Origin: Candidatus Poribacteria bacterium
GTDB taxonomy: Bacteria > Poribacteria > WGA-4E > WGA-3G
Reading direction: 5' to 3'
Length of the DNA: 64,000 nucleotides
Assembly (NCBI GenBank): GCA_958295815.1
Contig: OY282374.1
Coordinates: 3,070,856-3,134,855 of the forward strand
Below, one piece after another: positions 16,633 to 24,615 of the stretch (positions within the stretch are counted from its first letter, which is position 1; the number at the start of each line of letters is the position of its first letter). The notes under the pieces were generated by a model. It saw only the letters and a list, made by a program, of their open reading frames with translations. It had not been told where the DNA came from and searched no databases. The translations under genes were made by a program, and so were the position numbers.

Positions 16633-17304
16633 ATGTTTACTGGAATCGTTGAGGAACTTGGCATAATTAGAAGCATTCAGCATAAATCCCAAGATACAAC
16701 CCTCGAAATTCAGGCGAGTGAAGTCCTCACAGACGCGAAAGTCGGCGACAGTATTGCCGTTGACGGTGCGTGTCTTACAATCCGTTCTCTGATACCGGAG
16801 GCGTTCGCTGCAGATATATCCGCTGAAACCTTACGTCGTACAACGTTAGGTGAGCGGAAGGTCGGCGAACATGTTAACTTAGAACGTTCTCTCCGGTTAA
16901 GCGACAGATTAGGTGGACATCTCGTCCTCGGACACGTAGATGAAGTCGCGACGATCTGGGCATGGAAAGATGAAGGCGACGCCTCCTTGATGCGGGTAAC
17001 GATAAGCGATAATACCAGACGCTACATTACATACAAAGGATCTGTCACTATTGACGGTATCAGTTTGACGGTATCAGATGTTTCCGCAGATTCCTTTGAA
17101 GTCGCTTTGATTCCGCATACGAAGGAAGTAACAACCTTAGGCACGAAACGAAACGGTGCCAGAGTTAACCTTGAAGTTGACCTTATTGCGCGTTATCTTG
17201 AAACACTTCTCAAGAACAGTGAGGGGGAGACGGCTTGGACCGAACAACCGCCTTCCGAGACCCTCAATTTGAGTTTTTTATCGAAACACGGCTATATTGA
17301 ATAA
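16633..17304 (+). CDS. ribE: Riboflavin synthase alpha chain RibE
   Basis: 223 residues with two lumazine-binding repeats, each starting near a M-F-T-G-I-V-E-x-like or related strand (residues 1-95 and 96-195). Signatures are MFTGIVEELG, ADISAETLRRTTLG, GGHLVLGHVDE, SVTIDGISLTVSDV and HTKEVTTLG. It dismutates two 6,7-dimethyl-8-ribityllumazine into riboflavin and the pyrimidine substrate. The length is slightly above the family norm because of about 20 extra C-terminal residues. It starts one base after ribD. Confidence 0.97.
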   Translation: MFTGIVEELGIIRSIQHKSQDTTLEIQASEVLTDAKVGDSIAVDGACLTIRSLIPEAFAADISAETLRRTTLGERKVGEHVNLERSLRLSDRLGGHLVLGHVDEVATIWAWKDEGDASLMRVTISDNTRRYITYKGSVTIDGISLTVSDVSADSFEVALIPHTKEVTTLGTKRNGARVNLEVDLIARYLETLLKNSEGETAWTEQPPSETLNLSFLSKHGYIE

Positions 17305-17359
17305 TTGTTATCAGTTATCAGTGTATGGTTAAATAGGTTTTGACTTCGAAGACCTTCTT

Positions 17360-17390
17360 AACCGACAACCAATGACCGATAACCATAAAA
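17360..17390. repeat. Degenerate heptamer array upstream of ribBA
   Basis: Four seven-base units in phase (AACCGAC, AACCAAT, GACCGAT, AACCATA), ending about 12 bases before the ribBA start. It belongs to a family seen at six other places in the window. Confidence 0.5.
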
Positions 17391-17402
17391 CGGTAGGCGA
17401 GG

Positions 17403-18635
17403 ATGCCAAATACATTTAATACCATTCGCGAAGCACTTTCTGCAATCCAAGACGGGGAACTGATTATTGTCGTTGATGAACCTGACCGTGAGAACGAAGG
17501 CGATCTCATCATGGCAGCTGAAAAGGTAACGGCGGAGACTATCAATTTCATGGCGAAATACGGTCGTGGATTGATATGCCTACCTACCTGTTCTGAACGA
17601 CTTACCGAACTTGAACTTTATCCCATGGTGGCATCGAATACCGCACAGATGCAAACCGCTTTTACTGTCACAATTGATGCGAAAGAGGTCACAACGGGTA
17701 TCTCCGCGCAAGAGCGCGCATATACAATCCGAAAATTTATTGACCCGAACGCCACATCTGCAGATTTCGTGCGACCCGGACACATCTTTCCCTTAGAGGC
17801 TAAACCCGGTGGCGTACTCAGGCGCGCTGGACATACAGAAGCCACTGTTGATTTGGCGAGTATGGCAGGACTATATCCGGCAGGAGTCCTCTGTGAGATT
17901 CTCAATGAGGATGGGAGCATGGCACGCGTTCCTGAGTTGATGGAGTTCGCTGCACAGCACCAACTGAAAATTATCACAATCTCCGACCTGATCGCATACC
18001 GTCGTGAAACAGAAACCCTGATTAGACGCGTCGCAACTGCTGATGTTCCGACCGCACACGGTGAATTCAAACTTTACGCCTACGAAAGCACTGATACCGA
18101 AGGGGAGAACGTCGAAACTGATAAAACGCATATCGCACTCACAAAAGGCGATATTGCTGACGCATCTCCAATCTTAGTACGTGTGCACTCGCAATGCCTC
18201 ACCGGCGATGTCTTTGGATCACTCAGATGTGATTGCGGCGAGCAGCTCGAAATTGCCCTGAAAACTATTGAGAAGGAAGGAAGGGGAGTTCTCGTCTATA
18301 TGCGACAAGAAGGTAGAGGAATGGGACTCAAAGGGAAACTACGCGCATATCAGCTACAAGACAGTGACGGATTGGACACCGTTGAAGCGAATGAACACCT
18401 CGGTTTTCCCGCCGATCTTCGAGATTACGGCATCGGAGCGCAGATACTCGCCGACCTCGGCGTTCGGAAGATGCGGTTAATGACAAACAACCCACAGAAG
18501 GTTAAGGGGTTGGACGGACACGGACTCGAAATTGTCGAACGTGTCCCCTTACAAACCGAGCCGAATCCTTTTAACCGCCGATATTTACAGACAAAACGTT
18601 CCAAACTTGGACACCTCCTCTTAGACGAGGAATAA
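17403..18635 (+). CDS. ribBA: Bifunctional DHBP synthase / GTP cyclohydrolase II RibBA
   Basis: 410 residues. The N-terminal half (about 1-200) is 3,4-dihydroxy-2-butanone-4-phosphate synthase, with [18 protein letters not shown] and [15 protein letters not shown]. The C-terminal half (about 215-405) is GTP cyclohydrolase II, with the zinc site in [18 protein letters not shown], the RQEGRGMGL catalytic loop and LMTNNPQKV. Together they provide both entry substrates for riboflavin synthesis. It lies 98 bases after ribE, with a heptamer array in between, and about 150 bases before ribH. Confidence 0.97.
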   Translation: MPNTFNTIREALSAIQDGELIIVVDEPDRENEGDLIMAAEKVTAETINFMAKYGRGLICLPTCSERLTELELYPMVASNTAQMQTAFTVTIDAKEVTTGISAQERAYTIRKFIDPNATSADFVRPGHIFPLEAKPGGVLRRAGHTEATVDLASMAGLYPAGVLCEILNEDGSMARVPELMEFAAQHQLKIITISDLIAYRRETETLIRRVATADVPTAHGEFKLYAYESTDTEGENVETDKTHIALTKGDIADASPILVRVHSQCLTGDVFGSLRCDCGEQLEIALKTIEKEGRGVLVYMRQEGRGMGLKGKLRAYQLQDSDGLDTVEANEHLGFPADLRDYGIGAQILADLGVRKMRLMTNNPQKVKGLDGHGLEIVERVPLQTEPNPFNRRYLQTKRSKLGHLLLDEE

Positions 18636-18787
18636 TTGTCGGAAACCATTAGCAACGAATGACAAGGAAAATTAGAAAAGCATAACCGAGTTATAAGTCG
18701 CGAGCAGATCCCCAAATCCAGTCGCGAATTAACCGAAAACCTGCGCGAAACGAAGTGGAGCGCAGCCCAGGAGCAATAAATTAAAAA

Positions 18788-19264
18788 ATGCCAAACGTTT
18801 ACGAAGGACATCTCCTCGGCGAAGGTCTCACATTCGGGATTATTGTGAGCCGATTCAATAGTTTTGTTACCGAAAAACTCCTCGCTGGCGCGCTGGATGC
18901 CCTGAAGCGTCACGGCGTTGACTTGGATCAGGTCGATATTTTTTGGACATCTGGTGCCTTTGAGATACCTGGAATCGCCAGACGCCTCGCCGGAAGTAAA
19001 AAATATGATGCCGTCCTCTGTTTAGGTGCTGTGATCCGAGGCGCGACACCGCATTTTGACTACGTTGCCTCCGAGAGCGCGAAGGGCATTGCCCAAGCAT
19101 CAGTCAGTACAGACACACCCGTCATCTATGGGGTTATCACCACGGACACGATAGAACAAGCACTTGAACGCGCCGGGATAAAGGCAGGGAACAAAGGCTT
19201 TGAAGCCGCTGTTTCTGGCATTGAGACAGCCAATCTCTATAAAACAATTGACAAAGTCCTATAA
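18788..19264 (+). CDS. ribH: 6,7-dimethyl-8-ribityllumazine synthase RibH
   Basis: 158 residues, the usual length. Conserved segments are [52 protein letters not shown] and [19 protein letters not shown]. The His in TPHFDYV is at the acid-base position of the family. It condenses the RibA/RibD product with dihydroxybutanone phosphate. It completes the order ribD-ribE-ribBA-ribH. Confidence 0.97.
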   Translation: MPNVYEGHLLGEGLTFGIIVSRFNSFVTEKLLAGALDALKRHGVDLDQVDIFWTSGAFEIPGIARRLAGSKKYDAVLCLGAVIRGATPHFDYVASESAKGIAQASVSTDTPVIYGVITTDTIEQALERAGIKAGNKGFEAAVSGIETANLYKTIDKVL

Positions 19265-19339
19265 TGATGACTAAAACACATCAGTTGCACCCGTAGGCGT
19301 GCTTCCCAAATACAAAAATATAAATAAAAAATAAAAACA

Positions 19340-19954
19340 ATGATTGCAATTATAGATTATGAAGCGGGAAACCTCACCAGTGTTGCGCGCGCATTGACAC
19401 ATCTCGGTTACGAGAATGAAATTACTGCTGATGCTAAAACGATTGCCGCCGCTGAACGGGTTATCTTCCCTGGTGTTGGTGCTGCAAAAGCCACAATGGA
19501 AACATTGCAGAAACGAGGACTCGACCAGGTCCTAATTGACTTTTACCGCACCGGCAAACCAATGCTCGGTATCTGCATCGGTATCCAGATCCTCTTCACA
19601 CACAGCGAAGAAGAGGATGCTGAGTGCCTCGGTCTTCTGCCCGGGTATGTTCGGAAATTTCCGACGACAGAAACGAAAACCGAAACGCTAAAGGTGCCAC
19701 AGATCGGGTGGAACGAAGTCTATCAAACAAGATCACATCCGATCTTTAAAGACGTTCCAAATCCCGCGCACTTCTATTTTGTCAATTCCTATTATCCTGT
19801 TCCGGAGACACAGGACGTTGTTGTCGGAGAAACAGTGTATGGGCTTGAATTCTGTAGTGTAATTGCACATGATAACCTCATCGCAACACAGTTCCACCTT
19901 GAAAAGAGCGGACGTGTCGGGTTAAAGATGCTCAATAACTTTCTAACCCTTTGA
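19340..19954 (+). CDS. hisH: Imidazole glycerol phosphate synthase glutamine amidotransferase subunit HisH
   Basis: 204 residues, class I glutamine amidotransferase. The nucleophile Cys79 lies in MLGICIGIQILF, and the catalytic His and Glu lie in ATQFHLEKSG near the C terminus. HisH supplies ammonia to HisF in histidine synthesis. No other his gene is in the window, so its partner is encoded elsewhere. It lies 75 bases after ribH on the same strand. Confidence 0.93.
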   Translation: MIAIIDYEAGNLTSVARALTHLGYENEITADAKTIAAAERVIFPGVGAAKATMETLQKRGLDQVLIDFYRTGKPMLGICIGIQILFTHSEEEDAECLGLLPGYVRKFPTTETKTETLKVPQIGWNEVYQTRSHPIFKDVPNPAHFYFVNSYYPVPETQDVVVGETVYGLEFCSVIAHDNLIATQFHLEKSGRVGLKMLNNFLTL

Positions 19955-20018
19955 GAATGGTAGTTGGTAATCGTTAGGGCACGTGGCATGGACTAACCTT
20001 TTTACTGCCGAAAGGAGT

Positions 20019-20053
20019 GACTGACGACTGACAGCCAACAACCGATAGCCACT
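20019..20053. repeat. Degenerate heptamer array upstream of the sensor kinase
   Basis: Five in-phase seven-base units (GACTGAC twice, AGCCAAC, AACCGAT, AGCCACT), ending four bases before the kinase start codon. Confidence 0.5.
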
Positions 20054-20057
20054 GAAC

Positions 20058-21635
20058 ATGCTAACGTTTTTCCTTGTACTTTTCGTACTACTCATCAATA
20101 TCGGTACACACCTGTTTCAGATGCAGGAATATTATTCTGTAGCGAGCCACTGCTACTACGGTGTGATGATTCTCTCTGTTATATACACCCGACCCCGCGG
20201 ACAAAACGTTCTATTCGGTATAACAACGGTAGCGAATTGGGTTTATGTCTTCCGCTATCCGACGCAAACCGAGAGCATCATCGTAGCACTTCTTTATCCG
20301 TTCCTCGTCTTCGGTATTATCCGTATCATTCGCCAATTCCAGACCCAACGGCGCAGCGGTGCCGAAGAGATAGAGGAAATAAACAGTGTCAATGCGAATT
20401 TAGAGAAACAAATCAGAGACATCTCTACGCTTTTTGAAGTGAGCCAAGCCGCGAACGCCAACCTTGAGCTTGAGGGGTTGTTTCAACGCATCATCGAGAT
20501 CCTCTCCAAGCGACTCGGCATCTACCGAGGGGCTTTGGATCTCTATGAAAACGGGAAGGTTGTTACTTCGGTAGAAGCCGTCTTAGGACTCACGCCAGCT
20601 GAGATGAAACGAGGCACCGATAATCAGATCGAAGACATACAAAAACAGGTGCTGGCATCGGGTAAGGCAATTGGTGTGCCGCAAACTCGGAGTCCCCGCA
20701 GCTACGTTAAACTCTTTGATCCGGAACGCGTTGAATCCAAGGACGCAATCGCCTTCTGGTGTATACCGGTTATTATAGAAGAGCAGGTCATCGGCACATT
20801 AACAATTGACAAAGCATCGGATGAATTTTCACCAGAGGACGACAAGCGGCTCTTAACAATTATCGCTTCAACCATCGCACAGCGCGTCAAAATTCAGCAA
20901 ACAATTGACGCACTCGTCGAGTCAGAACGGATGGCAACGCTCGGCAGATTGGTCCGAACTATAGCACACGAAGTACGGAATCCGTTAGGTAGTATTCGAC
21001 TCGGCACCCAACTACTTCAGCACGCTGATGTATCCGAGACAGGTACTCAAGTCGGAACCTATCCGGACAAAGTACAACTCGCTCAAAATGAGGTGAATGA
21101 ATACACCGCAATCATTATCAAAGAGGTGGACAGACTGAACCGATTTATTGAGCAGCTGCTCGCTTTCAGTAAACCCGCGATGCAAGCCGCGAAACAGATC
21201 GACATCCACCAACTTCTTGATAACAGTCTTGCTATCTGTCGTCCTGAATTGGAACATTGTGCTATCACGATAGTTACGCAATATGACAGCGATTGTCCAC
21301 AGGTCGATCTAAACGAAGATGGGATCACCCAAGTTCTCCTCAACCTATTTTACAACGCCATTGAGGCGATGGGAGCAGAGGGAACATTAACAATACGGAC
21401 AGAATATATGCCAAAAAACGGTGTCGTTCGTATACGGGTTCAGGATGAGGGGCCTGGGATTCCACCCGAAGATGTTCCAATGCTTTTCGATCCATTTTAT
21501 ACCACGAAACAGAAGGGAACTGGGCTTGGGCTTTACATTAGCCAAAAAATTCTCGCTGAACATCAAGGCAGCGTTGAAGTCGATGCGAACCTCGAAGTTG
21601 GCACAGCCTTTATCATATCCGTCCCAGTACATTAG
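20058..21635 (+). CDS. NtrB-like sensor histidine kinase with N-terminal membrane domain and GAF domain
   Basis: 525 residues. Hydrophobic helices cover about the first 95 residues, followed by a short coiled coil. A GAF domain (about 130-275) precedes the dimerisation/phosphoacceptor domain with His304 in RTIAHEVRNPLGSIRL. The ATPase domain has the N box (LLNLFYNAIEAMG), G1 (DEGPGIPPED), F (FDPFYTTK) and G2 (GTGLGLYI). The signal is unknown. The next gene is an NtrC-type sigma54 activator, so the two form a two-component pair that should act on sigma54 promoters. Confidence 0.93.
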   Translation: MLTFFLVLFVLLINIGTHLFQMQEYYSVASHCYYGVMILSVIYTRPRGQNVLFGITTVANWVYVFRYPTQTESIIVALLYPFLVFGIIRIIRQFQTQRRSGAEEIEEINSVNANLEKQIRDISTLFEVSQAANANLELEGLFQRIIEILSKRLGIYRGALDLYENGKVVTSVEAVLGLTPAEMKRGTDNQIEDIQKQVLASGKAIGVPQTRSPRSYVKLFDPERVESKDAIAFWCIPVIIEEQVIGTLTIDKASDEFSPEDDKRLLTIIASTIAQRVKIQQTIDALVESERMATLGRLVRTIAHEVRNPLGSIRLGTQLLQHADVSETGTQVGTYPDKVQLAQNEVNEYTAIIIKEVDRLNRFIEQLLAFSKPAMQAAKQIDIHQLLDNSLAICRPELEHCAITIVTQYDSDCPQVDLNEDGITQVLLNLFYNAIEAMGAEGTLTIRTEYMPKNGVVRIRVQDEGPGIPPEDVPMLFDPFYTTKQKGTGLGLYISQKILAEHQGSVEVDANLEVGTAFIISVPVH

Positions 21636-21650
21636 GGGCTTTTTGAGGGG

Positions 21651-21793
21651 CCATAGTACCGACTTGGTATGGAATTAACTGGAAACCACCATGAACCAAC
21701 GTGGAACTGTGAGAAGAAGGATTTTAGAACGTCCATAGCCCCGATTTGGTAGGAGATTAACCAGAAACCACCGTGAAACAACGTGGAACGGTG
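21651..21793. repeat. Two-copy direct repeat between sensor kinase and regulator
   Basis: A unit of about 61 bases starting CCATAG occurs at 21651-21712 and 21733-21793 with an 82-base period. Each copy contains GGAAACCACC- or AGAAACCACC-type and AACGTGGAAC segments. Confidence 0.6.
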
Positions 21794-21815
21794 GCCAGAT
21801 TTAATAGCTAAAAAA

Positions 21816-23234
21816 ATGTCAAATATAGTACTTATTGCTGACGATGATGATAGTCTTAGACACATACTCGCTGCCACCCTCGAAAAAGCCGGATATGATA
21901 CCCGCAAAGCGCGAAACGGGCGTGAGACCTTAGCGGCTGTCAAGAACGCAGATATTGATGTCATTCTGCTCGATATTTGGTTAGGTGATGCAAACGGGCT
22001 TGAGTTAATTGAGGAAATCCAGAAATATAACAGCACCGCCTCAATCATTATAATCACCGCTCACGGCACGACCCAAACCGCCATTGACGCAGCGAAGCAA
22101 CGTGCGTATTGGTACCTCACCAAACCGATTGACCAGAAGCTGCTTCTGGATTTGGTGTCGCGCGCCGCCGCTGCCACGAACCAGACGAAAGATATCAAAA
22201 CGTCCGTACTACCTGATGTTGACAGACAAGGTAGAATGGTTGGGCAGAGCCCTACTATGCAGGAGGTATACCTTAAGATCGGGCGTGCAGCTGTCAGTGA
22301 CGAAACCGTGCTTGTTTTAGGTGAAAGTGGCACCGGTAAAGAACTCGTTGCTCAATTAATTCACCAGAACAGCCATCGGTCACACAATCCTTTTGTCATC
22401 GTCGATTGCGGTGCCATGCCCTCTAATCTCATTGAAAGTGCGCTCTTTGGGCATGTCAAGGGCGCGTATACCGATGCGCATACCGCAAGAACCGGAAAAT
22501 TTCAGCAGGCAGACAGCGGGACGATCTTCCTTGATGAAATTGGGGAGTTACCCGTTGAAGTACAGATGAAATTGCTCCGCGTCCTACAGGAACGAGAAGT
22601 AGAACCGATGGGCGGCACTAAAACCCATGCTGTTGATGTTCGTATCATCGCCGCGACCAACCGTCGACTTGAAACCGCGATCACACAGAAGGCGTTCAGG
22701 GAAGACCTTTACTATCGCCTTAACGTCATTCCCATCTCGCTTCCAGCTCTTCGAGAACGGAAAGAAGACATCCCGGAACTCATTGATTTATTTACACACC
22801 GTTTCGTTGAGGAGTACCAACTGCCAGAAATCCGCATCTCCACGGAAGTCGTCAGACTGCTTACCGCTTATGAGTGGCCCGGCAACGTCCGTGAGTTGGA
22901 AAATGCCATCAAGCGCGCACTCGTTATGTGTTCAGGACAGATGCTGCTCCCCGAGCATTTCGACCCTATCCTGAATCAACCGAGTCCAGTAAGTCAGCAA
23001 GGGAATTTTGATACGCAGATTTATGCATTGCTCCATGCGTATATGGAACAATACATGGAATCCGAAGAACCGTTGGGTGAACTTTACGCCGAGATTCGTG
23101 AGGTCTTTGAGAAACCGCTCTTTAAAATTGTTCTTGAGCACACCAATGGAAACCGAAGTAAGGCGGCAGACATCCTCGGCATTAACCGAAACACACTCCA
23201 CACAAAACTCGTTGAGTATAAACTCGTTTCGTGA
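21816..23234 (+). CDS. NtrC-family sigma54-dependent response regulator
   Basis: 472 residues from the ATG at 21816 (a longer frame from 21783 would add 11 residues not found in receiver domains). The REC domain has acidic residues in IADDDD and phosphoacceptor Asp53 in ILLDIWLGD. The AAA+ domain shows Walker A (GESGTGKE), Walker B (GTIFLDEIGELP) and the arginine-finger region. The loop that contacts sigma54, normally GAFTGA, reads GAYTDA here. The C-terminal Fis-type helix-turn-helix is NRSKAADILGINRNTLHTKL. It is partner of the kinase upstream. Targets are unknown. Confidence 0.93.
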   Translation: MSNIVLIADDDDSLRHILAATLEKAGYDTRKARNGRETLAAVKNADIDVILLDIWLGDANGLELIEEIQKYNSTASIIIITAHGTTQTAIDAAKQRAYWYLTKPIDQKLLLDLVSRAAAATNQTKDIKTSVLPDVDRQGRMVGQSPTMQEVYLKIGRAAVSDETVLVLGESGTGKELVAQLIHQNSHRSHNPFVIVDCGAMPSNLIESALFGHVKGAYTDAHTARTGKFQQADSGTIFLDEIGELPVEVQMKLLRVLQEREVEPMGGTKTHAVDVRIIAATNRRLETAITQKAFREDLYYRLNVIPISLPALRERKEDIPELIDLFTHRFVEEYQLPEIRISTEVVRLLTAYEWPGNVRELENAIKRALVMCSGQMLLPEHFDPILNQPSPVSQQGNFDTQIYALLHAYMEQYMESEEPLGELYAEIREVFEKPLFKIVLEHTNGNRSKAADILGINRNTLHTKLVEYKLVS

Positions 23235-23254
23235 TAGGGATATCTATTAGCAAA

Positions 23255-23292
23255 CCGACTGCTGATCGCTGACCGCTGACTGCCGATCGCTA
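23255..23292. repeat. Degenerate heptamer array upstream of the EutN/CcmL pair
   Basis: Clear in-phase units: ACCGACT, GCTGATC, GCTGACC, GCTGACT, GCCGATC, GCT. They lie about 37 bases before the first vertex-protein gene. Confidence 0.55.
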
Positions 23293-23328
23293 AAATAAAT
23301 TGAAGGACAACAAGGAAAGATAAAACTA

Positions 23329-23643
23329 ATGGATTTAGGAAAAGTTATTGGAACTGTCGTCGCAACCCGAAAAGATCCAAGTTTAGAAGGCACACGTCTC
23401 CTTCTCGTGCAACCCTTGAACGAGAAACACGAGCCTATTTCTGAACCACTTGTCGCTGTTGATACGTTACACGATGCCGGTGTGGATGAAATCGTCTATA
23501 TCGTTACGGGCGGTGATGCTGTGAGCGTTATACCCGGAAAGCGGATGCCGGTTGATGTCGCTATTGTAGGGATCGTCGATTCGCTCTCGCTGATTAAGGA
23601 AGTGGATGTTCCAGTAGATACACCCTCGGAAACGGAAAATTAA
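23329..23643 (+). CDS. EutN/CcmL-family microcompartment vertex protein, copy 1
   Basis: 104 residues. Conserved signatures of the BMC-P pentamer family are visible: MDLGKVIGTVVATRKDPSLEG, LLLVQPL and AIVGIVDSL. Such pentamers cap the vertices of bacterial microcompartments. The second copy begins two bases after the stop. No hexameric BMC shell gene or encapsulated enzyme is in the window, so the shell, if there is one, is encoded elsewhere. Confidence 0.9.
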   Translation: MDLGKVIGTVVATRKDPSLEGTRLLLVQPLNEKHEPISEPLVAVDTLHDAGVDEIVYIVTGGDAVSVIPGKRMPVDVAIVGIVDSLSLIKEVDVPVDTPSETEN

Positions 23644-23645
23644 AA

Positions 23646-23933
23646 ATGTACCTTGCCAAAGTAATCGGAAAAGCAGTTTCTGTCGTTAAACATCCTGCAT
23701 ACAAAAATCTTACACTGCTGCTCATCCAACCGTTGAGTCTGAAATCTCAACTTGTGCGCACCCCGACGATTGCCGTCGACTATGTTGGTGCGGGTGAGGG
23801 GGACACTGTGATTGTCGGAGCAGGTCCCGGCGTGGCGCAAGAAGTCTTCGGGGTTGAAGACGCGCCAATCCGTGAACTCGTCATGGGCATCGTTGATCAT
23901 TTCGATATGGCACATCAGGAGGAAGAACTGTGA
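23646..23933 (+). CDS. EutN/CcmL-family microcompartment vertex protein, copy 2
   Basis: 95 residues, paralogous to the upstream gene: MYLAKVIGKAVSVVKHPAYKN, LLLIQPLSL, VDYVGAGEGDTVIVGAGPG and VMGIVDHFD. It keeps the G-A-G-x-G-D-x-V turn of the family better than copy 1. It overlaps the downstream lipoprotein gene by four bases (GTGA), so all three are one transcript. Confidence 0.9.
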   Translation: MYLAKVIGKAVSVVKHPAYKNLTLLLIQPLSLKSQLVRTPTIAVDYVGAGEGDTVIVGAGPGVAQEVFGVEDAPIRELVMGIVDHFDMAHQEEEL

Positions 23934-24523
23934 AACGCTTGATTATTCTTTTCGGTTGTCTTTTATTTAGCTGCGTGCTCTTCAGTGCTTGTAGAATGGC
24001 GCAAGTTTTATCGACACAGTACAGCGAAAATATTGCACAAGCTACTTACGGCACAGAATCAAATCATCCCGGTATGAACGATGGAAATCTCGAAACTATT
24101 GCGACCCTTCCTGCGAAAAATGAACGGAACTTTGTTATCCGATTTGCCGAGATCCATCCCGTACGGAAAATTGTCATTCATAACGGGAACCTCTTCCGAT
24201 TTGAGATGCAATATTTGGACAGTGAGACTGCGGAATGGGAGACTTTTGATACGATTATTCAACGGCGCAACATTGGTGATGAACGCGCGCAAGCGGAATT
24301 CGTTTTTGATAGATTGAACTTTAAGACCAAGATGATTCGTATTGCTGTCACCCGAACGGTTGATGACGTGATCGTGAACAAAGTCATGGCTGAACCTGGG
24401 GATAGAATTGTTGATCAGCGGAAAACCCTTGCCGGTTTCTACTACCCGCACTATCGCGTTATGCAGCCCGCAATCGCTCAGATTCGCGAAATTGAGATCT
24501 ATCATCTCGCTAATAATAAATAA
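23930..24523 (+). CDS. Lipoprotein with discoidin-like domain
   Basis: 197 residues from a GTG start overlapping the previous stop. The N terminus is a lipoprotein signal with lipobox FSAC (Cys about residue 21). The rest, with GMNDGNLETIA, FVIRFAEIHPVRKIVIHNG and IREIEIYH, resembles a discoidin/F5-F8 C beta-sandwich that reads changes against a tabulated site. It probably binds a ligand at a membrane surface. Co-transcription with BMC vertex genes is unexpected. A terminator follows. Confidence 0.7.
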   Translation: MKRLIILFGCLLFSCVLFSACRMAQVLSTQYSENIAQATYGTESNHPGMNDGNLETIATLPAKNERNFVIRFAEIHPVRKIVIHNGNLFRFEMQYLDSETAEWETFDTIIQRRNIGDERAQAEFVFDRLNFKTKMIRIAVTRTVDDVIVNKVMAEPGDRIVDQRKTLAGFYYPHYRVMQPAIAQIREIEIYHLANNK

Positions 24524-24564
24524 GTGAGTTTCCTAATGCAGCCGTTAGCGATAAATCCGTTTTC

Positions 24565-24600
24565 AGTTAGATTTGCCGACTATGGCAAATCTAACTTTTT
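24565..24600 (+). terminator. Rho-independent terminator
   Basis: A 13-bp perfect stem (AGTTAGATTTGCC with GGCAAATCTAACT), a 6-nt loop and a T run. It separates the vertex/lipoprotein operon from the C25 peptidase gene. Confidence 0.9.
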
Positions 24601-24615
24601 GGAGTTAGTTCTTAG

